Virus record (IMG/VR): IMGVR_UViG_3300045141_000018
Coordinates: 1-42,542 of that record
Source of the DNA: a virus
Direction: 5' to 3' (one strand)
Length of the DNA stretch: 42,542 bases
Shown one piece after another: positions 23,394 to 31,701 of this stretch (within the stretch, counting starts at the first letter, position 1; every line of letters starts with the position of its first letter). The translations under genes were made by a program, and so were the position numbers. Below the pieces are notes generated by a model that saw only the letters and a program-made list of their open reading frames with translations, did no database searches and was not told where the DNA came from.

Positions 23394-24142
23394 ACCTGGG
23401 ACAAGTTGGTAACATAATCAGAAGGAATGCGAAGCATCATTCACCACTTATTCTGTCCGCTTTCGCAGGTGTCGGTACGATAATGACAGCATATTTGGCA
23501 GCTAAGGCAACTGTCGAAGCTGTGGATCTGCTGGATGAATACGAAGAGCTTAATGGTATTAGCGACGATCCCAAAGAGCGTCTAATGGAGCGTACCAAAG
23601 TTGTCTGGACACTTTATATCCCAGCAGCGGTTTCTGCGACTTCTACAATCATTTGCATCGTCAGTGCGAATCGAGTTCAAGCCAGTAAGACCCTCGCTGC
23701 CCAAACTGCATTCACTGTATCCCAGCAACTATATTCTGAGTATCGAGATAAAGTCGTTGAAGAGTTCGGTGCACGTAAAGATCAATCCATTAGAGATAGT
23801 GTTGCTCAAGAACGAGTACTGAAAGAGCCACCCCCGTCTCCGGATATTTTAGTGAGCGGTCCAGGGAACGTCTTGTGTTGTGAATTGTTCACTGGGCGAT
23901 ATTTCACAAGTGACATGGAGACGTTAAGAAGAGCTCAGAACGATTTGAATTCGAGACTGTTGTCGCAGGATTATGCAACGCTGTACGATTTCTATTACAT
24001 GATAGGGCTGTCGGCGACATCATATTCTGAGCAACTCGGTTGGAAGTCTGACAAGCTGATGGATTTGCAGTTCTCCACAGTGTTGACGGACGATGGAAGA
24101 CCATGTCTTTCGTTTGACTACAACTATACGACTACGTTGTAA
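23390..24142 (+). CDS. Conserved phage membrane protein, DUF6353-like (250 aa)
   Basis: ATG overlaps the previous stop. Two spans: about residues 18-38 (PLILSAFAGVGTIMTAYLAA) and 73-92 (LYIPAAVSATSTIICIVSAN). A charged helical region (EYRDKVVEEFGARKD) follows, and the end contains TLYDFYYMIGLSATSYSEQL and GW, a small conserved C-terminal unit also seen in the proteins at 24882 and 25531. The overall layout matches a conserved phage membrane family I associate with DUF6353. Role unknown; possibly a membrane platform for phage functions. Confidence 0.65.
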   Translation: MNLGQVGNIIRRNAKHHSPLILSAFAGVGTIMTAYLAAKATVEAVDLLDEYEELNGISDDPKERLMERTKVVWTLYIPAAVSATSTIICIVSANRVQASKTLAAQTAFTVSQQLYSEYRDKVVEEFGARKDQSIRDSVAQERVLKEPPPSPDILVSGPGNVLCCELFTGRYFTSDMETLRRAQNDLNSRLLSQDYATLYDFYYMIGLSATSYSEQLGWKSDKLMDLQFSTVLTDDGRPCLSFDYNYTTTL

Positions 24143-24172
24143 TTCGCAAGTAAATCATGCGTTATAATGAGA
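24143..24172 (+). promoter_or_regulatory. Repeated promoter-like element, copy 7
   Basis: TTCGCA (24143-24148), 14-base spacer with TCAT at positions 7-10, TATAAT (24163-24168), GAGA. Begins right after the previous stop; next ATG is at 24193. Confidence 0.78.
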
Positions 24173-24192
24173 GATCAAACGAAAGGATTGAA

Positions 24193-24363
24193 ATGTCTGA
24201 GGAAATTGTGGTCGTGGAAGTCGATGATCTGCCGACGATTCACAAGTTCGGGAAGTATGCGTTGGGCTGTTTAGTAGCCTTCGCAGCTACCCAGCTTGCG
24301 GATAAGTTGTATGACATGGCGTACACGATGTACAAAGCACAGAAGGCAAGTTCCGGACGTTGA
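24193..24363 (+). CDS. Small membrane protein (56 aa)
   Basis: ATG at 24193 chosen over one at 24157, which lies inside the promoter-like element, because GAAAGGATTG precedes it. Acidic start (SEEIVVVEVDDLPTIHKF), one weakly hydrophobic span (YALGCLVAFAATQLADKLY) and a short basic end. A terminator hairpin follows immediately, making another one-gene unit. Function unknown. Confidence 0.65.
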   Translation: MSEEIVVVEVDDLPTIHKFGKYALGCLVAFAATQLADKLYDMAYTMYKAQKASSGR

Positions 24364-24365
24364 TT

Positions 24366-24402
24366 AAAGGAGGAGAGGCCCTAACACGGCTTCTCCTTTT
24401 TT
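24366..24402 (+). terminator. Rho-independent terminator
   Basis: AGGAGAGGCC (24371-24380) and GGCTTCTCCT (24388-24397) pair with one G-U, loop CTAACAC, tail TTTTTT. Located three bases after the stop of the small membrane protein. The following gene must be reached by read-through, because no promoter-like copy lies between. Confidence 0.8.
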
Positions 24403-24422
24403 CTCACAGAGAAGGACGAAGA

Positions 24423-24872
24423 GTGCTTAAGCGTGATATCACTTACGAAGATTTTAATGGGGAGACGGTCACCGAGACATTCTATTTCAATCTTACAAAG
24501 ACCGAAATCATCGAGCTGGAAGTCCAGTACAAGACTGGATTGGAAGAAACAATCAAAGCAATCATCAAAGCAGAAGACAACAAGTCTCTTATCGCTGAGT
24601 TCAAGAAGATCGTTCTTCTCGCATACGGTGTGAAATCTGATGATGGAAGACGATTCATCAAGAACGAAACGCTTCGTGAAGAGTTTGCTCAGAGTGCTGC
24701 GTATGATGCGTTGTTCATGGAGATGGCATCAAACGAGGCAGTGGCTGCTGAGTTCATCATGGGAGTCATTCCAAAAGATTTGACAATCGATCAGGATAAG
24801 CCAGACGGTCCTCCACGTCCTCGAGGGCTTGTGGACGTGCCACTTCCGCCTGTTCCGCCGGGCGTAACTTAA
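24423..24872 (+). CDS. Conserved phage protein of unknown function (149 aa)
   Basis: The frame is open from TTG 24360, but that start would translate through the terminator; GTG at 24423, with GAAGGACGAAG upstream, is preferred. Sequence LKRDITYEDFNGETVTETFY, NLTKTEIIELEVQYKTGLEE, ALFMEMASNEAVAAEFI and a Pro-rich tail (PPRPRGLVDVPLPPVPPG). I recognise a conserved phage family with an F-N-G-E...F-Y-F-N-L-T-K start. The family resembles small tail-assembly chaperones in length and composition, but its position away from the tail genes argues against that. Function unknown. Confidence 0.7.
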   Translation: MLKRDITYEDFNGETVTETFYFNLTKTEIIELEVQYKTGLEETIKAIIKAEDNKSLIAEFKKIVLLAYGVKSDDGRRFIKNETLREEFAQSAAYDALFMEMASNEAVAAEFIMGVIPKDLTIDQDKPDGPPRPRGLVDVPLPPVPPGVT

Positions 24873-24881
24873 GGAGTAATC

Positions 24882-25502
24882 TTGGATTATCAAGGTAATG
24901 CGAAGAAACAACGCGAACCAAAGCCTGATCAACCGGAAAAGGTAGTTGTCAAGGTAGTAACCGGTGATGTAGTTCAGAAGCCGAAATCACTTGGTAGCAA
25001 GTTCAAGGATATTTTCTTTGGTGGAGATTTTACTCTCGCCATGAAATTTGTCTCAGCAGAAGTGCTTCTGCCAGCGATGAGAAATCTGATCGTTGATTCT
25101 GTCACAAAGGGCGCTGAGCGTCTGGTATACGGAGATTCGACTTATCGTCGACCGAATTATGATCCTCGTCCTAGGGTCCAATACAATAATCCTCTAATGC
25201 GTCGTGACCCGAGGATGGCGAATATTCCAGAGCAAGGTCCTCGTAGCTATCGACAGAATCCAAGACGTCAGATGAATGAGATCATTCTGACATCGAGAGA
25301 AGAAGCGGAGCTTGTGGTCGAAAGACTTCTTGACATTATCGACAAGTATGATGTGGCTTCGTTAGCAGACTTGTACGATCTTCTCGGGTTGGAAACTTCT
25401 CACGTCGACAACAAGTGGGGATGGTCATATTTGAATAATGTAGAGATTCGCCAAGTGCGTAATGGATACGTGATCGATCTTCCTTCGTTGGAGGAAATTT
25501 AA
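24882..25502 (+). CDS. Conserved phage protein with LYDLLGL C-terminal unit (206 aa)
   Basis: TTG start after AAGGAGTAAT. An N-terminal basic and Pro-rich tail is followed by KFKDIFFGGDFTLAMKFVSA and VLLPAMRNLIVDSVTKGAE, a conserved core of a phage family. A disordered Arg/Pro/Asn/Tyr-rich middle comes next, then IILTSREEAELVVERLLDII and SLADLYDLLGLETSHVDNKW-GW. No membrane span is clear. The C-terminal unit is shared with both flanking membrane proteins, suggesting they interact or share ancestry. Function unknown. Confidence 0.7.
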   Translation: MDYQGNAKKQREPKPDQPEKVVVKVVTGDVVQKPKSLGSKFKDIFFGGDFTLAMKFVSAEVLLPAMRNLIVDSVTKGAERLVYGDSTYRRPNYDPRPRVQYNNPLMRRDPRMANIPEQGPRSYRQNPRRQMNEIILTSREEAELVVERLLDIIDKYDVASLADLYDLLGLETSHVDNKWGWSYLNNVEIRQVRNGYVIDLPSLEEI

Positions 25503-25530
25503 ATGTGTGTAGGTCGTGAGAGGAGTAAGA

Positions 25531-26418
25531 ATGGACATTAATTCAATAACAAGAAGATTTAATCGATCTATATTAGTAAGTAAGAAGCAATCCCCGCATA
25601 TTTTCTTTGCTGCTGGTGTAATCGGTGCGGTGACAAGCACAGTGCTCGCATGTCGAGCGACATTGAAGCTCTCAGAGAGCCTCGACAAGATCAAGACTGA
25701 TGTCGATAACGTACATGCGTTGAATCCAGAGAAGCAAGAATCTGACACGGACATCGTCAGGTATCCGACCGATCAGTATCGTAAGGATCTGGGTTATGTG
25801 TACGGAAAAGCAGCATTGGAGATCACAAAGCTGTATGGTCCGTCAATTGTTATCGGTGTGGCATCAATCGGTGCGTTAACTGGTTCGCATGTTCAGTTGA
25901 CACGCCGTAATAGTGCTTTGATGGCAGCTTACGCAGCCGTTCAGCAAGCATATTTGGAATACCGTGAACGTGTTAAGCAAGAGCTAGGTCCGGAAAGGGA
26001 ACTGGATATTTATCATGCTGCCAGTTTCGAAGTGGTTGAGAACGCAGACGGTAAGAAAGAAGAAGTAAAGGTTGTAGATCCGAACAAGTATTCTCCTTAC
26101 GCAAGGTTCTTTGATGAGTATTCACAGCATTGGGAGAAGGATCCGGAACTGAATCGGCTCTACATTCAATGCCAGCAGAACTATGCCAACAATTTGCTGC
26201 AAGCAAGAGGGCATCTGTTTCTAAATGAAGTGTATGACATGCTGGGTGTCGATCGATCCAAAGCAGGGGCAGTGGTCGGTTGGGTAATCAGCGACGTAGG
26301 TGACAACTATGTCGACTTCGGAATCTACGAAGCCTATAACGGAAGGTTCGTAAACGGTTTCGAACGCTCAATCCTGCTTGATTTCAATGTCGATGGTGTC
26401 ATCTACGACAAGATTTAA
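25531..26418 (+). CDS. Conserved phage membrane protein, DUF6353-like (295 aa)
   Basis: ATG at 25531 after GAGAGGAGTAAG; an upstream ATG lacks a good site. Spans at about residues 25-43 (IFFAAGVIGAVTSTVLACRA) and 95-115 (SIVIGVASIGALTGSHVQL). Then AYAAVQQAYLEYRERVKQEL, a long charged region, and GHLFLNEVYDMLGVDRSKAG-AVVGW, the family hallmark. Paralogue of the 23390-24142 protein: same spacing of two spans, EYR motif, and final Y-D-x-x-x-x-x-G...GW. Function unknown. Confidence 0.75.
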   Translation: MDINSITRRFNRSILVSKKQSPHIFFAAGVIGAVTSTVLACRATLKLSESLDKIKTDVDNVHALNPEKQESDTDIVRYPTDQYRKDLGYVYGKAALEITKLYGPSIVIGVASIGALTGSHVQLTRRNSALMAAYAAVQQAYLEYRERVKQELGPERELDIYHAASFEVVENADGKKEEVKVVDPNKYSPYARFFDEYSQHWEKDPELNRLYIQCQQNYANNLLQARGHLFLNEVYDMLGVDRSKAGAVVGWVISDVGDNYVDFGIYEAYNGRFVNGFERSILLDFNVDGVIYDKI

Positions 26419-26427
26419 AGGGGGATC

Positions 26428-27195
26428 ATGCGTCTAAAGAAAGAGTGGGTCACTCCGATACTTGTCGGTGCTGGCTCATTCTCAATTGGAATAGGACTTG
26501 GTTTTATTCTGGGACAACGAAGAAAGTGGGTTGAATTAGATACAATCGAAGTTGAAGAAGATCCTGAAGATCATAATTTTCAACTTCAATTCGAGTTTGA
26601 CGAACGTACGAAAGTTTTTAATCGTATGATTCAAGAAGCGTCTAGTGTTGTCGAACGATTTAATGATGATGGTAAAAGTTTTTTAGATCGAAGAGCCGAG
26701 GAGATGCACGCTTCAATGGCGGCTCATCCGGCGTTCAAGGATCGAGACATTAACGAAGCTGATTACGAAGCAACCAAAACAAAAGTAGTTATTCCAGATA
26801 CAATCTTCAAAGATATTGGTGACGAAAACTGGGACTATGAAGCAGAACTCGAAGGTCGTGGGCCTGAGTTTCCGTACATTATTCACAGAGACGAGTTCTT
26901 CAACAAAGAAATGGACTGTACCCAAACCACGCTCACATACTACAAAGGAGATGATATTCTTTGTGATGAGCATGATGTTCCGATCTACAACTACGGATTG
27001 ATCGTCGGTGAGTTGAAATTTGGTCACGGTTCAGAAGACTCGAGTATTGTGTATGTTCGAAACGAAAACTTGGGTGCTGAATACGAAGTGATTCTGGATC
27101 ACGGATATTTTCAAGTGCAAGTATTGGGTACGCAGCTCGAAGATGATCTTGACAAAGATGTCAAACATTCCGTTCGAAAGTTTAAACGGGACTGA
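26428..27195 (+). CDS. Conserved phage membrane-anchored protein (255 aa)
   Basis: AAAGGGGG site before ATG. One N-terminal span (PILVGAGSFSIGIGLGFILG) followed by an acidic soluble part. The C-terminal half, PYIIHRDEFFNKEMDCTQTT, LTYYKGDDILCDEHDVPIYN and FGHGSEDSSIVYVRNENLGA, EYEVILDHG, is a conserved phage domain that often follows DUF6353-like proteins. Probably acts on the cytoplasmic side of the membrane with its neighbours. Function unknown. Confidence 0.7.
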   Translation: MRLKKEWVTPILVGAGSFSIGIGLGFILGQRRKWVELDTIEVEEDPEDHNFQLQFEFDERTKVFNRMIQEASSVVERFNDDGKSFLDRRAEEMHASMAAHPAFKDRDINEADYEATKTKVVIPDTIFKDIGDENWDYEAELEGRGPEFPYIIHRDEFFNKEMDCTQTTLTYYKGDDILCDEHDVPIYNYGLIVGELKFGHGSEDSSIVYVRNENLGAEYEVILDHGYFQVQVLGTQLEDDLDKDVKHSVRKFKRD

Positions 27196-27197
27196 TT

Positions 27198-27731
27198 ATG
27201 GGCGAGCCGCTTGAAAATCTATATTTCAATTGGCTCTGTGCAAAAGTTGTCGATAGTAAAGTCACAAGTCCAAGTTTGACTTATTGGGAACTGCTCAGGA
27301 CATTGCACCGAACTGAGTTCGTATGGCTTTTATCGGGTGATGATAACAGAGCCGAAGACGGAAAAGAGCTCCGGAGAGAATTTATCATTGCGGCAGATCT
27401 TCCTGATGATCCATCGTGGCGCATGGACATAGGATGTTCTGTCCTTGAAATGTTGATAGCATTCTCCAAACGAGCCGCATACATGACAGACGGAAACGCA
27501 TATGATTGGTTCTGGATATTCCTTCATAACCTCGGTTTGACGGAATTTACGGACGATCATGCGAATCTAAATGCAATTAACGAAATACTCGAAACTTTTA
27601 TTTGGAGAATGTACGAAGACGACGGCAATGGTGGTATGTTTCCAATGAATACGTATCGAGAAGACGAAAGAACGGTTGAACTATGGTTCCAGCTCTGTGA
27701 GTATCTTGTAGACCACGACCTGCTCGACTGA
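27198..27731 (+). CDS. Conserved phage protein, unknown function (177 aa)
   Basis: Starts two bases after the previous stop. All-helical and aromatic: LENLYFNWLCAKVVDSKV, SLTYWELLRTLHRTEFVWLL, FWIFLHNLGLTEFTDDHANL, AINEILETFIWRMYEDDGNG and FPMNTYREDERTVELWFQL. I recognise a widely distributed phage family that travels with the three preceding genes. No catalytic motif seen. It is the last gene before the polymerase. Confidence 0.7.
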   Translation: MGEPLENLYFNWLCAKVVDSKVTSPSLTYWELLRTLHRTEFVWLLSGDDNRAEDGKELRREFIIAADLPDDPSWRMDIGCSVLEMLIAFSKRAAYMTDGNAYDWFWIFLHNLGLTEFTDDHANLNAINEILETFIWRMYEDDGNGGMFPMNTYREDERTVELWFQLCEYLVDHDLLD

Positions 27732-27742
27732 AGGGAGGGTAT

Positions 27743-30700
27743 GTGGATTTCTATAAGATAAGAGTAAAAGAAACTAAAGGATTTCCTCAAGCATACCCTG
27801 ACTGGGTCGTTGATCATTTTGATGACTTGATGGTTAGAGGCGGCTCATTCTATGCCGTTTGGGATGAGCAACGTGGTATGTGGTCTACAAACGAGTTGGA
27901 TGTGCAGAGGATTGTAGACGCCGATTTGCAGGCCTTCGTCGATGAAGCTGAGCGAAAAGGACAGATTATTGAACCTTTGCTCACCAGAAATTTTAGTACC
28001 GGTAGTTGGGAACGATTCAACAAGTATATTCGAAATCTTCCTGACAAGGGTAACTATCATCCTTTGGATGAGAACATAACCTTTGCTAATACAGAAGTCA
28101 CGAAGAAAGATTACGTCAGTAAGAAACTTCCATATTCTCTCGTCGAGGGACGAACGGACGCTTGGGAAGAGTTGCTCAGCGTTCTATATTCTCCTGAAGA
28201 GAGAGACAAAATCGAGTGGACTATTGGTGCTATTATTTCTGGGGATTCAAAGTGGATTCAAAAGTTCCTCGTGTTTTATGGACCCCCTGCCAGTGGTAAA
28301 TCGACAGTTATCAGTATCATGGAGAAGCTCTTCACCGGATATTTGACAACGTTCGAAGCGAAGGCACTGACAAGTAGCAACGGTACGTTTGCAATGGAAT
28401 CGTTTGAATACAATCCGTTAGTTGCTATTCAACACGATGGTGATTTGTCAAGGATAGAAGACAACACCAGATTGAATTCCATTGTTGGTCACGACTCGAT
28501 GAACATCAACGTCAAGTATCGATCGTCGTTTACCATCCGACCGAATGCGTTTCTGGTCATGGGTACAAACAAGCCTGTGAAGATTACGGATGCAAAAGCT
28601 GGTAACACTCGACGATTGATCGACGTTCATCCAACGAATGTAAGAATTGAAGTAGGGCGATACCATATTCTGGTTGAGAACATCAACTATGAACTTGGAG
28701 CTATTGCTCATAAATGTCTCAGTCGTTATCGAGACATGGGGAAATTCTATTACGATAATTACATTCCGACGAAGATGATGATGTTGACAGACAGCTTCTA
28801 CAACTTTGTGGAGGCTCACTTCGATATTTTCAAAGCTGAAGATGGCATACAACTAAAACGTGTTTGGGAGCTTTACAAGATCTATTGTGAAGAAGCAAAC
28901 ATTTTGAAACGTCGTCAGTATCATGAAGTTAGAGACGAACTGTCAAGCTATTTCGAAGATTTCAAAGATCGATATTTCATCGGAGATAAGGAGTACCGTA
29001 GTGTTTACATCGGATTCAAAGGACTCCCGGAGCAAGGGCCGGTTCCGTTCGTTCCTGACCGGACATACGTTATTGAGCTGGATGATTATAATCCCGCTGA
29101 TCGCCCTTCTGCCTTTAATAATTCGTGCGCTTCGCAACCGGCGCAAAGAGCTAACTCTAACGGACTACCGACCCAAAAGTGGGAAAACGTCATCACAACC
29201 TTGGGAGAGCTCGATCCCACAAGACTCCACTTTGTAAAGGTTCCTGAGAACCACATCGTCATTGACTTCGATTTGGTGGATGAGAAAGGAGAGAAAAGTC
29301 TTGAACGCAATATTGAGGCTGCATCCAAATTCCCACCAACGTATACAGAAGTCAGTCAAAGTGGCGAAGGTTTGCATCTGCATTACACTTATAGCGACGA
29401 TGTTAGTGAGCTCGTTAGCGTACTGGAACCCGGAGTAGAGATTAAAACGCTTCTTGGTGATAGTTCGCTCCGGCGGAAACTTACCAAGTGCAATAATTTA
29501 GATATAATGAGTTTCAGTGGAGGCCTACCGAGAAAAGAGAAGAAGATGCTCAAGGCTAAGAACATTCAAAGTGAAAAAGGTCTCCGAGAACTCATAGAAC
29601 GCAACCTCAGGAAAGAAATTCATCCAGGAACGAAGCCATCAATCGACTTCATTCATCATATTCTTGAGGATGCATACGACAACGGTCTCAGTTACGACGT
29701 CACTGATCTGCGACCAAAGATCCTGACCTTTGCAACTAATAGTACTCATCAATCCTTGGCATGTATCAAAATCGTGCAGACGATGCGGTTTGTCGGTAAG
29801 AACGAGATGCCAGAAGAAACAAATTTCGAAGACAAGCCTTTAGTCTTCTTCGATGTGGAGGTATATCCTAATCTCTTCATCGTGTGTTGGAAGGTTCAAG
29901 ACTCTGATCAAGTCGTCCGCATGATCAATCCATGCATGCTGGACATAGAACCGTTGTTCCAACAGAAACTTGTGGGCTTCAACAATCGTCGATACGACAA
30001 CCATATTCTGTACGCTCGTTATCTCGGTTACTCCCTCGAGGAATTGTTTCTGCTGAGTCAGAAGATTATCTACAACGAGAAGACAAATAACAGCGCATTG
30101 TTCGGTGAGGCTTACAATCTGTCTTATGCGGATATTTACGACTTTAGTTCTAAGAAGCAGGGGTTGAAGAAGTTTCAGATCGATCTCGGTATACATCACC
30201 AAGAGCTTGATCTACCATGGGATCAACCAGTCCCAGAAGGACAGTGGTCAAAGGTAGAAGACTACTGTGTCAACGATGTCATATCCACGGAAGCTGTCTT
30301 CAACGATCGTGAACAGGACTTCGTGGCACGAAAGATTCTCTCCGAGCTGTCAGGACTTTCTGTCAACCATACGACACAACAGCACACCGCTAGGATCATA
30401 TTTGGCGAGGACAAACATCCTCAGAGACAATTTATATACACAGATTTGAGTGAGGAGTTCCCAGGCTATGTCTTCGATGGAAAGCAAAGTACGTATGGTG
30501 AAGAGGTTACGGGTGAAGGTGGCTACGTATATTCTGAACCGGGTTATTATACCGATGTTGCAGTCTTAGACATCGTCTCTATGCATCCTACGAGCATAAG
30601 GATGCTTAATCTCTTCGGGCCTTATACGAAGAAGTACAACGAACTCATAGATGCTCGAATCGCCATTAAACGTAAGGATTATGATGCAGCGTCGGAGATG

Positions 30701-31510
30701 TTCGACGGTAGATTGCGTCAGTTCTTAATAGATCGTGAAGAAGTGTATGACATTGAAGCAGCTAACGATTTGGCATACGCTCTAAAGATCGTAATCAACA
30801 TTGTATACGGATTGACCAGCGCTCGATTCGAGAACATGTTTCGGGATAATCGTAACAAGGATAATATAGTCGCCAAACGTGGCGCATTATTTATGATTGA
30901 CCTGAAGCATGCTGTCCAAGAGCAGGGTTATACCGTAGCCCACATCAAAACCGATTCCATCAAGATTCCTAATGCAGACTCACAGATTATTCAATTTATC
31001 ATTGATTTCGGACAGGAGTATGGTTATGAGTTCGAGCACGAATGCACCTACGACAAGCTATGCCTCGTCAACGATGCAGTATACGTTGCTAGTAGCTCTG
31101 ATGGCTGGACTGCTGTGGGAGCACAATTCCAGCATCCGTATGTTTTCAAGGAACTGTTTTCACATGCTCCGTTGGAATTTGACGATCTTTGTGAAGTCAA
31201 GAGCGTTAAGCAAGGACGTATCTACCTTGACATCCCAGGAAACGGAATCTTCGACGAGATGAGACTTGTCGGGACGACAGGAGCGTTCATGCCTGTTGAG
31301 AACGGCGGTGGAATCTTGTGGAGGGTCAAGGACGAGAAGAATCATCGAGTCACTGGCACAACCGGTTATTTGTGGATCGAACGTGAGGTTGCTGCTTATC
31401 GAGAATCCCTTGGCGAGCTCCATACTGACATGTCATATTTCGATAAGTTGAAGAACGACGCTATTGCAGCGATTGAAAAGTTTGTTCCGTACGAGGAGCT
31501 CGTATCGTAA
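27743..31510 (+). CDS. SF3 helicase / primase-like / family B DNA polymerase fusion (1255 aa)
   Basis: GTG start after AAGGGAGGG. Four modules can be seen. (1) Residues about 120-330, superfamily 3 (D5/P4-type) helicase: Walker A GPPASGKST with Lys186, Walker B LVAIQHDGD around 226-234, motif C FLVMGTNKP with Asn276, Arg fingers 290-291. (2) Residues about 440-640, resembling archaeo-eukaryotic primase: Asp508-x-Asp510 in VIDFDLVD and SGEGLHLHY at 540-548. (3) 3'-5' exonuclease: Asp704/Glu706 in FFDVEVYPN, Asp752 in NNRRYDNH, Asp845 in YCVNDV. (4) Polymerase: motif A Asp943 in DIVSMHP, motif B Lys1015 to Gly1023 in KIVINIVYG, motif C IKTDSI at 1068-1073. It should replicate the phage genome; one chain would supply unwinding, possibly priming, proofreading and synthesis. 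Confidence 0.88.
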   Translation: MDFYKIRVKETKGFPQAYPDWVVDHFDDLMVRGGSFYAVWDEQRGMWSTNELDVQRIVDADLQAFVDEAERKGQIIEPLLTRNFSTGSWERFNKYIRNLPDKGNYHPLDENITFANTEVTKKDYVSKKLPYSLVEGRTDAWEELLSVLYSPEERDKIEWTIGAIISGDSKWIQKFLVFYGPPASGKSTVISIMEKLFTGYLTTFEAKALTSSNGTFAMESFEYNPLVAIQHDGDLSRIEDNTRLNSIVGHDSMNINVKYRSSFTIRPNAFLVMGTNKPVKITDAKAGNTRRLIDVHPTNVRIEVGRYHILVENINYELGAIAHKCLSRYRDMGKFYYDNYIPTKMMMLTDSFYNFVEAHFDIFKAEDGIQLKRVWELYKIYCEEANILKRRQYHEVRDELSSYFEDFKDRYFIGDKEYRSVYIGFKGLPEQGPVPFVPDRTYVIELDDYNPADRPSAFNNSCASQPAQRANSNGLPTQKWENVITTLGELDPTRLHFVKVPENHIVIDFDLVDEKGEKSLERNIEAASKFPPTYTEVSQSGEGLHLHYTYSDDVSELVSVLEPGVEIKTLLGDSSLRRKLTKCNNLDIMSFSGGLPRKEKKMLKAKNIQSEKGLRELIERNLRKEIHPGTKPSIDFIHHILEDAYDNGLSYDVTDLRPKILTFATNSTHQSLACIKIVQTMRFVGKNEMPEETNFEDKPLVFFDVEVYPNLFIVCWKVQDSDQVVRMINPCMLDIEPLFQQKLVGFNNRRYDNHILYARYLGYSLEELFLLSQKIIYNEKTNNSALFGEAYNLSYADIYDFSSKKQGLKKFQIDLGIHHQELDLPWDQPVPEGQWSKVEDYCVNDVISTEAVFNDREQDFVARKILSELSGLSVNHTTQQHTARIIFGEDKHPQRQFIYTDLSEEFPGYVFDGKQSTYGEEVTGEGGYVYSEPGYYTDVAVLDIVSMHPTSIRMLNLFGPYTKKYNELIDARIAIKRKDYDAASEMFDGRLRQFLIDREEVYDIEAANDLAYALKIVINIVYGLTSARFENMFRDNRNKDNIVAKRGALFMIDLKHAVQEQGYTVAHIKTDSIKIPNADSQIIQFIIDFGQEYGYEFEHECTYDKLCLVNDAVYVASSSDGWTAVGAQFQHPYVFKELFSHAPLEFDDLCEVKSVKQGRIYLDIPGNGIFDEMRLVGTTGAFMPVENGGGILWRVKDEKNHRVTGTTGYLWIEREVAAYRESLGELHTDMSYFDKLKNDAIAAIEKFVPYEELVS

Positions 31511-31701
31511 TGTATGAAAACGACAGGAGAGCAAGATTGATGGATGAACAGAAAGCTGCTTATAATGTACCACAATCAAGACGTCTTGTTCGACACGAAG
31601 AAGAGTTGGAATCATTAAGAGAACGTGTCAGTCGTCTTGAAGCTTGGATTGCAGAGCTTCTCCAACTTGATACAGAAACAGCGGTGATGCGACATGAGTG
31701 A
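31510..31701 (+). CDS. Small coiled-coil protein (63 aa)
   Basis: ATG overlaps the polymerase stop by one base. Polar, with a heptad-like stretch EEELESLRERVSRLEAWIAE likely to form a dimeric or trimeric coiled coil. Overlaps the next gene by 8 bases. Between polymerase and ssDNA-binding candidate, it could be an accessory replication factor; no direct evidence. Confidence 0.6.
   Translation: MYENDRRARLMDEQKAAYNVPQSRRLVRHEEELESLRERVSRLEAWIAELLQLDTETAVMRHE

Noticed and set aside
24360-24422. TTG start at 24360 for the 24423-24872 gene
   Set aside because: It would translate through the terminator stem of the previous cassette; the GTG at 24423 has its own site.
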